Of a stretch of 24,266 nucleotides of DNA, positions 9,361-19,930 are shown in pieces. Origin of the DNA: Hymenoscyphus infarciens (lineage: Eukaryota; Ascomycota; Leotiomycetes; Helotiales; Helotiaceae). The stretch's first letter is position 1. The number at the start of each line of letters is the position of its first letter. Location: assembly GCA_001414345.1 (NCBI GenBank), contig LLCB01000537.1, positions 1 to 24,266 on the forward strand. The letters run 5' to 3'. Below the pieces are notes generated by a model. The model had not been told where the DNA came from, did not search any database, and saw only the letters and a program-made list of their open reading frames with translations. Both the position numbers and the translations under genes were made by a program.

Positions 9361-11790
9361 TTTACTATCTTATCTCTTAATAACCTATATAACTCTATGC
9401 TTAGTTTAGACTTCCTTATACTAGTAGTGTAATATTACCTTTAAATCTATAGCTTAATTATAATTTAAAACTATATAGCTTTTATAACTAGTAAGTAATC
9501 TATAAGGTACTAAGCTTATTCTTAATATCTAATATATTTTTAAAGAATTAAAATACTTTTACTAACTAATCTATAAAACTTTAAAAACTAATATAGTAAT
9601 AAGTATACCTAGGTATTAAAAGGTCTTAAAAAAATTAATATTAATATTAGTAGTAGTAAGTTAATAAAAAAAGAGGTCTAACTTTTTTATATAATCTTTA
9701 GAAAGAACTAGAATACTAATTCTATAAAACCTAGTTCTTACCTCTCTTTTACTAAAGCTAATAAGCTTTAAAAGAACTTAGAGATTAAAAAGTATTTAAC
9801 TAATCTTTTTAATATAGAGTAGGATAAAGTTAAACTCTAAAAAGCTTTTACTAAAGACTTTAAGAAGTATTAGGTAATCTTAGGACTACTTATATAAGCT
9901 TCTACTAAAGTCGAGAAATAAGGAGGACTTTTAGAATTTCCTATTAACTCTAAGAAGAAGGAGGCTTTAGACTATAAATAGAAAGAAGACGTGTTAAAAG
10001 AAAATATAGTAGCTAAGAGAACTTATCTCTACTAATAATAATAGATAAACCCCTTTACCTTCTAATAATAAAACTTATATATTTTTACTAAAAGAGATAA
10101 TAAAACTAGTATATATAAGGTATTAATAACTAACTTAATTATAAGTTTTAATTTATAAGAAGCCTCTAATTAAAAGAAAAGAGAGCTAGTTATATAGTCT
10201 CTATTATTAGGTTGAAAGATACTATTTACTAACCTTACTCTTTTAAAATATTTTAGTTTATATTATAAACTCTAATTCTAGTCTAAAATAATAACCTACT
10301 ATATATAGATTAAGAATATTAATCTTATAACTACGAATAATAGAGGCTCTTATTAGGTAATATAAGACCTTACTACTTAAAAGTTTATATTTAATACTAA
10401 GAATAGTATTAATAGTAACAAAGTAAAGGTAGGTTTTATAACTTTAAAATAAGATAAGGCTAGAAAAATAGTACTAGTTTATAGTATTAGTACTAAAGTA
10501 TAGTTTCTAGTTAAAGGCTTAGAATCTATACTATATTATATAGACTTAATAGATCTTAAATCATTTATAGAAATAAAATAGTAAGTATTCTCTTATAGAA
10601 TTTTAAGAGTTCTCTAACTACTACTAGTATATATCTAACTTAGCTTACTAGTACTTAGGTTTTATTTTACTATATAATTATAACTTCTAAGTATATATAA
10701 TATTTATATACTAAAGATCTAGCTAAGCTTAAGTACTCCCTCTTATACCTAGAGGCTAAGAAGATAGATTATTTTAATTTATAAGAGCTAAAACATTTTA
10801 AGAAGGCTACTTACTATAAAATAGTAATTAGAATTATATATAGAGAGTAGCTAGTTAAGTAGAGTAGAGTTCGAATATAAGTATTTATAATTAGAGCGAT
10901 TAAGTATTTAAGATATAACTAGTAGTTTTGTTATTTTTATAGTAAATAAAGAAGTATAAATCTTTTTATAGTATATAGAAGGGTATAGCTTTTTACTAGG
11001 GTAGAATTGTTTTTATAGTAGATAGAGCTTATATTTAAAGAATCTTAACTATTTATTATAAATAGAGGAATATAGCTAGTTACTAAGAGAGATTTATTAT
11101 TTATTATAAATAAGAGAGTAACTTATTAAAATACTACTTCTAATCTCTTTCTAAATCTAGATTTCCTTATATATATAGTATAGATTATTTACTTCTTATT
11201 ACTTATACTTCTTACTCTTACTCTTTTCTTCTTAGTTAATAGAGAGAGATATATAGTTTATATATTATTTCCTTCTTTTAGTTTTACTATACTAGCTTAC
11301 TATACTAGTTTCTAATACCTCTATTTTAATTTCTATTACTACTTATAATAAGAGTTTCTAGTACTAAATATTTAAAAGTATATAATTACTAATAGCTAAG
11401 TTTTACTCTTAAGTAATATAGAAATAGAATAAAAGAATATTAGATAGAAATAAGAGGTAATAGATAAATTAACTCCCTTTCTCCTTCTTAGTATAGTATA
11501 TAGTCTAAGTATATATATACTTAATACTATTACTTCTAAAACACTTTAATACTTTAGAGTATATAACATACTATAGAGGTATATAGTATAAATCGGACTT
11601 ACCTAGGTAGTTTATTAAGAAGAGGAGGTAGCTAAATAGTTAAGTTAAGTTAAAGTATTTAAAGTAGATATAAGAAATCTAGATTACTATCTATTCCTTT
11701 AATAATAATTAGTTATTTAAGTATAAGTTATAAGTATTAAGAATATTTATTTTAATAAGGAATAAAGTAATACTTTATTAAAAGTATAAT

Positions 11791-11828
11791 ATCTTATAAA
11801 AACATCTTATAAAAACATCTTATAAAAG
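11791..11828 (+). repeat. 13-bp tandem repeat, three units
   Basis: ATCTTATAAAAAC occurs at 11791-11803 and 11804-11816, with a third, slightly changed copy at 11817-11828. Two CpA sites survive, both in the context ACA. The period is not a multiple of three, though three units together span 39 bases. Confidence 0.85.
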
Positions 11829-12232
11829 TAAACTAAAGTTTATATCTCTATAAAGTATAATTCTACTATATATTATTTATATATTAAAATAGCGATTATT
11901 AATTATATAATACTTAATTTATTATATTAATTAAGATATATCTATAAAAATACTAGCTTTCCTTAAAATCTAATATAATAAGCTTATCTCTAATCTATAA
12001 AGCTTAAATGTTTAACCTAACCCTATTTTTTAGTTATATAATCTTCTAGCCCTAATATACTTAAAATAGGCTAAAAATCCTACTATAAATCGGTATTTAA
12101 TACCTATATTAATTGCTCTAAAATATAATAATTAATACTTAGTCTAATAAAGTAGCTCTAGAACTAATTTCTTTATCTCTATAGCTTCTACTTTAACTAC
12201 TTATATAAGTAATTAAATTAGTATTAGCTAGC

Positions 12233-12310
12233 TTATTAAGTTAAGTAGAGAAAATTATTAAACGTTATTTTTAAGTTATTAAGTTAAGAAGAGGAATTAT
12301 TAAGAGTTAT
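12233..12310 (+). repeat. 43-bp imperfect direct duplication
   Basis: TTATTAAGTTAAG begins at 12233 and again at 12276. It is followed in both copies by a purine-rich AGA/AGG segment, then AATTATTAA and GTTAT. About 35 bases are shared per copy. The 43-base period would shift a reading frame, so it probably arose after coding constraint was lost, or the frame assignment here is wrong. Confidence 0.6.
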
Positions 12311-12700
12311 GTTTTAATTAATATAAGAGCTAAAGTATATAAATAGCTTTAGAAACTAGAGAACTAAAGTTACTAGTTATATTAGTATTATCTCTATTTA
12401 GAATTAAGTATATTATTAAAAGAGTTATTATTTATAATATTAAGATCTAGGCTTAAATCTACTATTTAGTTAGCTTACTTATTTTTATTAAGTTAATAAC
12501 TATAATTATCTATTTATTATATTAGATCTTTAGTTCCTTAGATAGAGAGTTATTTATACTTTAGCTAGTTAGTTTTAGAAAGTTGTAAGGTCTTTAAAAT
12601 ATTAGTAAAGAGTATAAAAAGAATGTTTAAAGTATATACTATTTATTATAGTAATATATAAATATAATCTTATTATTATAAAGTAGGAGAGTAAAGGGTT

Positions 12701-12961
12701 ACTATTTACTTTTAGATTCTTACTACCTTACTACCTTACTTACTAGCCTACTACCTCGCTACCTTACTATTAACTACTATCTAAAACTTTTAACCTTAAT
12801 CCTTTAATCTTTTAATACTTTAACCTCTTACCTCTTACTACCTTTTAAACTAACGATAACCTCTTAATTATTTATACTTTATATATCTTAGTAGTAGTAT
12901 ATAAAGTTAAGTATTATAAACCTTAGTATATTATTCTATAGTTTTAACTACGATTTACTCT
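12701..12961. other. Pyrimidine-rich spacer with CTACCTTA array
   Basis: From 12719 to 12850 the plus strand is mainly C/T and A, with many irregular copies of CTACCTTA and CTTTAA motifs. All frames contain stops. The tract could be an untranslated leader before the frame that starts near 12962, but no promoter or splice signal can be supported. Confidence 0.35.
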
Positions 12962-14300
12962 ATATTCCTAATAAGTAAGTAAGTAGTAGTAACTATAACT
13001 ATAAATCTATATCTATACTAACTATACTAGTTAGTTATTATATTATATAAGATACTTATAATCGATAAGGTAATAATAGAAGCTCTTCTAATAAATAATA
13101 GTAAGGTAGCTAAGATAGACCTAGGTACTAATAGAGCTAATAATCTAAAGTTCTTTAAAGCTTAGAGTAATACTTATATCTAGTTTTTCCTTTATATAAT
13201 GTTTCTAATTAAGACCTAATATAAGTTTAATACTATCTATAAAAACTCCTTTAAACTCTAAAGCCTAGTATATAAATAGAAGGCTCTTATTATACTAATA
13301 TATACTATTAAGATAGAAAAGAAGTAATTAGAAGCTATAGTAGAGAGCTATAAGGACGTACTTTAATATAAGCTTATAAGAAAGAGCGTAGTAGTAGTAG
13401 GTGGCTATTATTTTAAGTATATCTCTTAGAATAGTAGCTAATATATACTACTAGCTAAAAGGCTTTTATAATATAGCTAAATTAGATATTAAGGAAATAT
13501 AAAGAACTTATAAGGTTAGTAATCTATATTATATAACCCTGTTTTTAATAAACTAAAATTATCTATAAGCTATAGTTAATATACTAAAGCGTAAATATTA
13601 GTTTAATAATAATAATAGTACTCTAAAGAAGAAGTCTTATAACAATAGTACTCTAATAACCTCTAAAGAGACTAGAGTTATTATTAAGCTTAAGGATTCT
13701 AATATTAAAGAATAAAGGGTATTTAGTAATAGGAGGTTTACTTAAGAAGATATTAGTAAGGTGATAATATACTATTAAGGTATTATCTAAGCGTAGTACT
13801 TCTTTTCTAATATGCTTTCCTCTTTTACTAGTAGAGAGTAGTTTATATAGTATATTAGTAATTACTTAATACGTTTTACTTAAAGGTCTTTCTTTTTATA
13901 ATACTTAGTTAGTAAAGACTTATCTTATATATTAATAGAGTATTTAGGGATAATAGATAATACTTATATATAACTTATTCTTAAGTAAAACCTCTTATAT
14001 AGTAAGTACTATAACTATTAACTTTTCTTTTATTTAACTTTTATATACCTTTATATACCTAAACCTACTTTTAAGTATAAGTTTATAAGATATACTAGAC
14101 TTAGATAAAAGAGAAAATTTAATCTTTAGATACTTTTTCTTTAACTATTTTATTTATTAGTTTTTAAGTATATATAACTCTTTTAAATAACTTATAAGGC
14201 TCCTAGTTACTTATCTACTTAGAGTAACTATATTAGGAATTATTTAAGAGAGTATAGCTATTATAGTAATTATTGTTTCTAAATTTAAGACGATTATCTA

Positions 14301-14530
14301 AGGAACTTATACTATTTAAGAGTTATTCTAATTCGCTTACTTAAATACTTTATAGCTCTATCTTACCTTAAACTTTATAATAGCCCTCTTATATTATTAG
14401 ATTAGTTAATATTTTAAGATATTAGTTAGAAGGACTTAAATATTCTAAGGATTATTCTAATTCGTTTATATAGATACTTTATAGTTCTACCTTATCTAAA
14501 ACTCTATTAATACTCTCTTAGATTATTAGA
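14301..14530 (+). repeat. 129-bp tandem duplication (43 codons)
   Basis: The segment 14323-14401 aligns without gaps to 14452-14530. Landmarks are TTATTCTAATTCG at 14323 and 14452, ATACTTTATAG in the middle, and ATTATTAGA at 14393 and 14522. An upstream part starting AGGAAC/AGGACT (14301 and 14431) also matches with a one-base difference in spacing. The 129-base period is 43 codons. In the plus frame both copies read Tyr-Ser-Asn-Ser-(Leu/Phe)-x-Gln-Ile-Leu-Tyr-Ser-Ser. Confidence 0.75.
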
Positions 14531-14689
14531 TAGAAAGTGAAACTAGGTACTTAAATCCTTTATAGTTATAATTAGGAATCTATCTTCTCTAGTACTTTAG
14601 AGTATATATTAGATAGACTTTTATAATTAGAAGATAAGAAAGAGTTATATTTATATTCTTAAAAACCTAGGAGTTGTTTTTAGCTAAGA

Positions 14690-14800
14690 ACTCTATTACT
14701 ACTAGCCTAGGAAACCCTATTACTATTTACTTAAGACCTATTACTATTAGCCTAGGAAACCCTATTACTATCTTCTAAGAGAATCCTCTTACTATTATCT
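14690..14800 (+). repeat. 45-bp repeat of 22/23-bp subunits (former PSP array)
   Basis: AGCCTAGGAAACCCTATTAC occurs at 14704 and 14749, 45 bases apart. Each half is itself split into subunits of 22-23 bases that begin CTATTACTA, giving about five subunits to 14800. In the host plus frame CTA and TTA codons are the expected RIP products of CCA and TCA. The array then reads 'TPSPPAQETPSPFTQD' followed by two or three more Pro-Ser-Pro units. On the minus strand it could instead read as Ser-Asn-Arg repeats, which is less natural. Confidence 0.75.
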
Positions 14801-15079
14801 AAGATTACTAAGGCTAGCTATAATAGTAATGATATAGTACTATTGTTTTAACTAGGATAAAGCTAGGAATTAGAATAAGAATCTTATTTAACTTTATCTT
14901 TTATAAGTTTAAATAACCTCTATATTCTTAATAATCTTATCTTTAACTTAATAAAGTTGTTAATTTTATTATAATATAAGTAAAGAAATATAGAATAGAG
15001 ATAATAGGAATAAGAAGGCCTAATTTATAAGTCTTTATATAAGTATGTATATTTCTTATAATTATTGCCCCCGTCCTTT

Positions 15080-15472
15080 CTAATAATATTATATTTTTAT
15101 ATATATATAATAATAAGTTATTATATTAGGGTTAGAAGGAAATATTATAATTATTATATTTTACTCTAGTAAAGACTATTTACTTTTAGGTAACGTTTCT
15201 TAAGAGCGACTATAGTATTTTTATATTCTTTAGTATTTACTAAGTATTTTAACGTAAGTTCTAACTCCTTTTCTTCTAGCTAAGTTCTAAGCTTAGAGTA
15301 TAAATCTATATTAGTAGAGCTCTGTTTCCTCTTCGGTTTTTATATACCTACCTTTTATACTATAGGATAATGTTTTTAAACTATTACGCTTTTGTATAGA
15401 AGGTAGGAAGAGGTTTAATTTATTTAATAAGGATATATAGAAAGAATATATATAGTATTCTAGATTAAAGTA
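15080..15472 (-). pseudogene. Short minus-strand degenerate ORF, unidentified
   Basis: The minus strand is free of stops for 53 codons from 15472 down to 15314, and the same frame continues with stops to about 15080. It reads 'IKGRYIKTEEETELY' at about 15358-15314 and, after a stop and a Gln/Asn segment, 'LARRKGVRTYVKILSKY' at about 15285-15235. Charged residues are well spread and several CpA sites survive on this strand (ATACAAAAG, AAACATTAT, GAAACAGAG), all in the context ACA. A 53-codon open run is not significant by itself in this much sequence. The plus strand gives a weaker reading. The family is unknown. Confidence 0.35.
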
Positions 15473-15840
15473 TTAGTTTCTAGTAATACTAGTATCTAGT
15501 AAGTACTAAGAGGAGGCTAAGAATAGCCTTGTTTTTAGCTACCTTATAACTAAGGTATAGTATACTTATAGCTAAAAACTATTATAATTTAAGTTAAATT
15601 TATTAAATAGTCTAAACTTAATAGATATATTTTAACTAGTAGTTAAATAGGAGTGTTTTATTATTATATATTAAAAATTATACTATTATTATTATTATAT
15701 ATTTATCTAAACTATTCTTCTAATCTACTTTAGTATCTTCTTCTACCTTTATTATATAGGTTAAGTAAACCTTATATATTTATATATAATCCTTTTAAGT
15801 TTTAATAATTTATATGTAATTTATACTAGAGTTTATATAA
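15473..15840. other. AT-rich spacer without recognisable feature
   Basis: The interval lies between a minus-strand and a plus-strand degenerate frame and could hold a shared upstream region. It contains ATT/TTA runs around 15660-15710 and no repeat, palindrome or frame that stands out. Confidence 0.3.
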
Positions 15841-17975
15841 GAAGAGGAATACTAGCTACTCTAGTTATAGTAACTCTAGTAGATAAGACTAATAGAATAT
15901 GTTAGATATCTAATATATATTTTAAAAGTATATTAAATAATTAGAGGAACTTAGAGAGCTAAGAAGACTAGTGTTTATTATATTTTCTTTTTAAACTCTT
16001 CTTAGAATATAATAAAAGATAGAATATATACTAGGACTTGTTATTTTTTAAATTATTCTCTTTAGAGTTATTAACTCTATTTATCTCTTAATTAATAAAT
16101 ATAAATTAAAACTATATAGTTAGCTATAAATAAGGGATTAGTATAGAAAAGGGGTAATAATAGATAAGACGCTAGTAAGAGATATAAAAGAAACTACCTA
16201 GTATATAACAACGAACTATAAGACGAAGAACAACCTCTCTTTATATAAGGAGACTAATAAGACGAGGCCTAGTATTAAGACGAAACCCTATAACCTTAAG
16301 ATAAGGCTGTCTAATAAGACGAGGCCTAGTATTAAGACGAAACTACGTAACCTTAAGATAAGACTATCTAATATTAAGATAATATATCTTAAAATTAAGA
16401 TAAACCTTAGAAACTAGATATATTTAATAATAGATAAGATAATATACTAGCTAGGGAACTTAGACCTCTTATTTAAGCTTAACTTAATAAGTTAATAAAC
16501 AAATTCTATAAGAAGGTATATAAACTTAGTTAGTATATAAGAGTTAATCTTAATCTAGTTTATAATTATATTTAAACTACTATAAGTAATTACTATTATA
16601 TTACTATAAGAGCGCCTTTAGTATAAGATATATTCTAGAAAAAGGAACGCTATTAGATTCTAGACTACTATAAAAGATATAATAAATAAAAGAAATTATC
16701 TAAGGATCTATTCTTAGATAGTTAAGGCTCTATTTATTTAAAATACTTATATAACTAAATTAGTAATGACGAAAGATAGAGGCTTAGATATAAGAGAGTA
16801 AACGAGTTTATTAAAATTTACTAGGAAGTATTAGATAAAGATATAAGTAACTAAGAGGTTAAGAAGTATTAAGAAAAGATAGAGTAGTAGAGTAAGTAGG
16901 TTTAGTAATACTATCTTAAAGAAATATAGAAAAGTACTAAAGTAATTACCTAGTAGGTTAGTATAATCTTAACTCTATTTATATACTTATAAGTAGAATA
17001 CTAACTAAGATATAGATACCTTTCTTAAATTAGTATAAGTATAAGATTTTATATTATATTACTAATTAAAGACGTAATAATAGCTAGGATTTATTAACCT
17101 TCTATGCCTTAGAAGCTAAGGAGATTTTTAAGGATTTATACTAAGAAGCTAGTCTAAGACTAATATACTTTTCTATATTTATAAAGACTAGAGAATTTGC
17201 TAATTAGAATACTAGTTTCTTATTAATTTAAAATCTCTTAGAGAGGTTTAGGGTTTATATTTTAAAACCGTCTATACTATCTAGTTAGAAACTAAATAAT
17301 TTATATATTTAGTTTATAAGATACCTAATATTAGTATATAATATCTAAAAAGATATTAATACTTATCTACTTTAAAGCTTTAATCTAGTATATAATAAAC
17401 TATACTAACGACTTTTATAGGAAAGAACGTAGGTAGATGTCTTTTTAAAATATTAAATTAAGCTTATCTTTTACTAACTAGATTTAGATTCTAAGACGAT
17501 TATATTAGAATATAAGAAGAAGAAAGGAAGTAATCTTCGATTATAAAGGTAGATATATACTAGTTTATCTTTATAGCCTTTAAAAATATATTTTTAAAAG
17601 ATTTAGAGTTAAAAAGGATTATTTAAGTAGACTTAGCTATATATAAGGGCTTGCTCGGCTAATACTAGTGGGTATAGTGTTATATATATAAGACCTCTCT
17701 CTTCTATTATAGGTACTCTTTACCTTTAAGCTTATACTAAATTAAGGTTAAAGTTTAGATAATATAAGAAGTAGTATATTATTAATTGTAATTTTCTATA
17801 GTATTTTTAGACTTCTTTTTTAAGTCTATAGGCGAGTAGTGATATATTAAGCGTACTTCTTAAAAGCGAGAAAGTAATAAAACTAGTATAAGCTAGCCTA
17901 TAGCTAAAAATGACTAAGCTATATCATAGATTTATTCTAGAAGTGAAATTTCTATTAAACTATTAAAAGTTCTTT
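15841..17975 (+). pseudogene. Degenerate ORF with Gln/Asp/Glu repeat domain
   Basis: The frame with codons at 15841, 15844 and so on begins with a Glu/Gln/Leu-rich helical stretch. It passes through the 57-bp array at 16254-16400 ('QQDEAQYQDETLQPQDKAV' after reading TAA/TAG as Gln) and continues to about 16950 as a Lys/Tyr/Gln-rich protein. That part includes 'QISNDERQRLRYKRVNEF' at about 16759-16812. The segment around 16630-16815, with a former Trp/Gln pair, a basic helix and an Asp-Glu-Arg-Gln-Arg stretch, resembles an HMG-box-like fold, but that is only an impression. Between about 16960 and 17080 the frame moves by two bases. It then runs to 17975 with a Ser-rich, basic C-terminal part. 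No enzyme motif is visible. The family is not recognised. Confidence 0.45.
16254..16400 (+). repeat. 57-bp tandem repeat (19 codons)
   Basis: CTAATAAGACGAGGCCTAGT begins at 16254 and is repeated exactly at 16311. The shared block covers most of 57 bases, including ATTAAGACGAAAC and CCTTAAGATAAG. A shorter, degenerate third copy runs from 16368 to about 16400. In the host frame every TAA/TAG can be a former Gln codon, giving a repeat rich in Gln, Asp and Glu. The unit keeps several CpG and GpC pairs but no CpA. Confidence 0.85.
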
Positions 17976-18970
17976 TAAAAGTTCCTTCTAAATACTTTAC
18001 TACTATAAGCTCTATCCTAGTACTCTATAAACTCGTCTTATAAGAATATACTATACTTATTACTTTATATAGTATACTCTACTACTTTTACTATTAGTAC
18101 TTGTTTTACTCGCTTACCTATATTTATAGTAGGTTTAGTAACCTTTAATTCTTTTAATAATTACTTTATATTATTTAAATTGTTTTTAGCTAGTATATTC
18201 TAAAGTAGTTAAGGTAAGTATATACTTAAGCTTACTTATATGTTATTACTTATATAAAAATTAAGTAACTTTTAAATTATAAACTTACTATAATCTAATC
18301 TATTTTTATAATCTATTATATCCTCTATTAGTATTATTTTATTATCTTTTAGAATTTATTTAGAATCTATATATAAATAAGTTATTAGAATAATAAAAAT
18401 AAGAATAACCTACTACCTCTATTCTCCTTATACTATCTTAGTTACTAGCTACCCTTTAATTACTTTAAAGCTATAAGGCTTACTTAGTTTTTAGACTTAC
18501 TAGGTATAAAGTAGTAAACGTTGTTTTAGTTAGAATTAAGAGGTATAGAGCTATAAATACTATTATAGTTGGAATTAAGATACTAAGGAGAGGTAATATT
18601 ATTATCTAGTTAATTATTCTAGTTAAAATTATTAAGGAAATATTTAAAAGAGTTAGATTTACTATTAAAGAAGGGGTCTTAAAGACTAACTTACTTACTT
18701 AATACTCTCTATATCTCTCTTTATGCTTTTCTCTATACTTTATCTTATATAGCTTCTTATCTCTTAGCCTATAGTTATTTAAAATCTCTACTTATTCTAG
18801 TATTTATACTCTTTCTATTTATACTCTCTCTAATGCTTCTAGGGGTCTTATTTCTCGAGCTATTAGTAGAGGTCTTAGTATAGAGATTACTAGCTAAAGT
18901 ATTATTACTTAGAGTAGATATTAGTAGTTATAATTATAAAAGTGTTAATTAATATACCTAGAGTAGAAAG

Positions 18971-19010
18971 GGTAGCTAGAAAAATGCTTTTAGAAGAGGT
19001 AGCTAGAAAA
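18971..19010 (+). repeat. 27-bp direct repeat
   Basis: GGTAGCTAGAAAA occurs at 18971-18983 and 18998-19010, a period of 27 bases (nine codons). CCTAGAGTAG flanks the pair on both sides (about 18957 and 19011). In the host frame the unit reads (Gln/Trp)-Leu-Glu-Lys/Asn with former Gln codons. Confidence 0.6.
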
Positions 19011-19885
19011 CCTAGAGTAGTAATAGTTCTTCTAAGAAAATGGATTAGCTTTTAATATTATTTCTAAGACTAACTTAGACTAAAGCTAGAAACTCTATCT
19101 TAAACCTTATTAAATGCTTTCTTAAAAGGAGTATGCTTATCTTTAACTCTTAGCTATATCCTTCTATTAACCTAACTATTAGTACGTAGTGCTTATTTAA
19201 TATTCTTATTACTTATAACTATCTCTAATTTAACCTTAAGCTAATTTATATTATTATAAAGTTATTATAAAAGCTTATTTTTAAGAAGAGTCTAAATAGT
19301 TTTATTATATTTAGAAGTTACTCTTATTATAACCTTTAGTTTATAAAGAGAAGTATTAACTAGACTATCTTTATTTAATTTCTAGTCTATCTTTACTATT
19401 ACTTAATAACTTAAAGTATTAAGATATTACTAAGTAGTAAAGATTTCTATATTAGTATTTTTATCTTATTTTATACTCTTATTTTAGAGTAAATAGAGAA
19501 GATTTATACTACTAAGACTTATATTTTATAGAATATAAAAGTTAGGTAGTTATAGCTAAGAAATCTAAAGTAGACTTAACTAGGTATAAGATAACTAAAT
19601 CTAGAATTTTATATCTAGTACTTAAAAAGTTTCTTATTTTTTACTAAGATATTTAGCTTAGGTAGGTATTAGTGTTAAATCTTAAATAGGAATTATAAAA
19701 AATAAATAGTTTTTGTTATTAAGATCTATAAAGATAATAGTAGTATCTAGCTTAATATCTAGGTTGATTCTAGTAGTGGCCTTCTCTTTAGTAGCTATTT
19801 ATAGGATAGACTAAGTTCTAGTAGTAGGATCTTATAATATTAGAGATATAATAATTAGTTTATCTACTACTTTATTTACTTCTAC

Positions 19886-19930
19886 CTTATCTACTCTTAT
19901 CTTATCTACTCTTATCTTATCTGCTTCTAC
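19886..19930 (+). repeat. 15-bp tandem repeat (former Pro-rich array)
   Basis: CTTATCTACTCTTAT occurs at 19886-19900 and 19901-19915, and a diverged third unit lies at 19916-19930. In the host frame the array reads Tyr-Leu-Leu-Leu-(Pro/Ser) units. Since TAT can come from CAT and CTA from CCA, an ancestral His-Pro-Pro-x-Pro repeat is likely. Confidence 0.75.

Larger units (their letters stand above)
8600..9450 (-). pseudogene. Minus-strand degenerate ORF with 25-26 residue repeats
   Basis: Read from high to low coordinates, one minus-strand frame is stop-poor between about 9190 and 8850 (around six stops in about 105 codons). It reads as a Lys/Glu/Ile-rich protein: 'EKTFKSIIASFKKLDIN' at about 9140-9090, then a Gly/Glu/Lys/Arg stretch, then 'LLLILIKKIEYKVLKE' at about 9045-8998. 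That last segment recurs in diverged form twice more, each 75-78 bases (25-26 codons) away. Leu codons CTA/TTA may be former Pro or Ser codons, so the repeat could once have been Pro/Ser-rich. Upstream (9190-9450) more than one minus-strand frame is plausible. The plus strand of the same interval is pyrimidine-rich and gives no better reading. The family is not recognised. Confidence 0.45.
9480..12700 (+). pseudogene. Long degenerate ORF (about 1,070 codons), Q/K-rich start
   Basis: The frame with codons at 9481, 9484 and so on can be followed without a shift to about 12700. The first third is Lys/Asn/Gln-rich and coherent: 'ASTKVEKQGGLLEFPINSK' at about 9898-9954, then two runs of TAA/TAG codons (10033-10044 and 10062-10070) that look like RIP-converted poly-Gln. 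Next comes 'TFQQQNLYIFTKRDNK' at about 10057-10104. A stop-poor part around 10384-10560 has alternating basic and hydrophobic residues. Late in the frame 'ALETRELKLLVILVLS' begins a 34-codon stop-free run at about 12337-12440. The lack of frame changes over 3.2 kb fits point mutation without indels. I see no protease, polymerase, integrase or helicase motif. It could be a structural or Gag-like protein or several fused remnants. Confidence 0.4.
12962..14930 (+). pseudogene. Degenerate ORF with Pro-Ser-Pro repeat tail
   Basis: Codons at 12962, 12965 and so on give a stop-poor start, with 'LINNSKVAKIDLGTNRANN' at about 13079-13135 inside a run of some 43 sense codons. Near 13550 the better frame moves back by two bases and reads 'KKKSYNNSTLITSKETRVI' at about 13605-13660, a Lys/Asn/Ser/Thr-rich linker followed by a charged segment. 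From about 13900-14000 the first frame is better again. It carries a 43-residue duplication (14301-14530), an acidic helix around 14600-14640 and a Pro/Ser-rich array (14690-14800). A basic low-complexity linker followed by an 'ETRVI'-like segment is vaguely like the Gag-like ORF1 of fungal LINE elements, but I cannot confirm this. The two frame moves may be indels, introns or mistakes of reading. Confidence 0.45.

Noticed and set aside
11791..11828. CRISPR-like array or origin iterons
   Set aside because: The 13-bp units are directly adjacent without spacers, occur only three times, and sit in fungal-type DNA.
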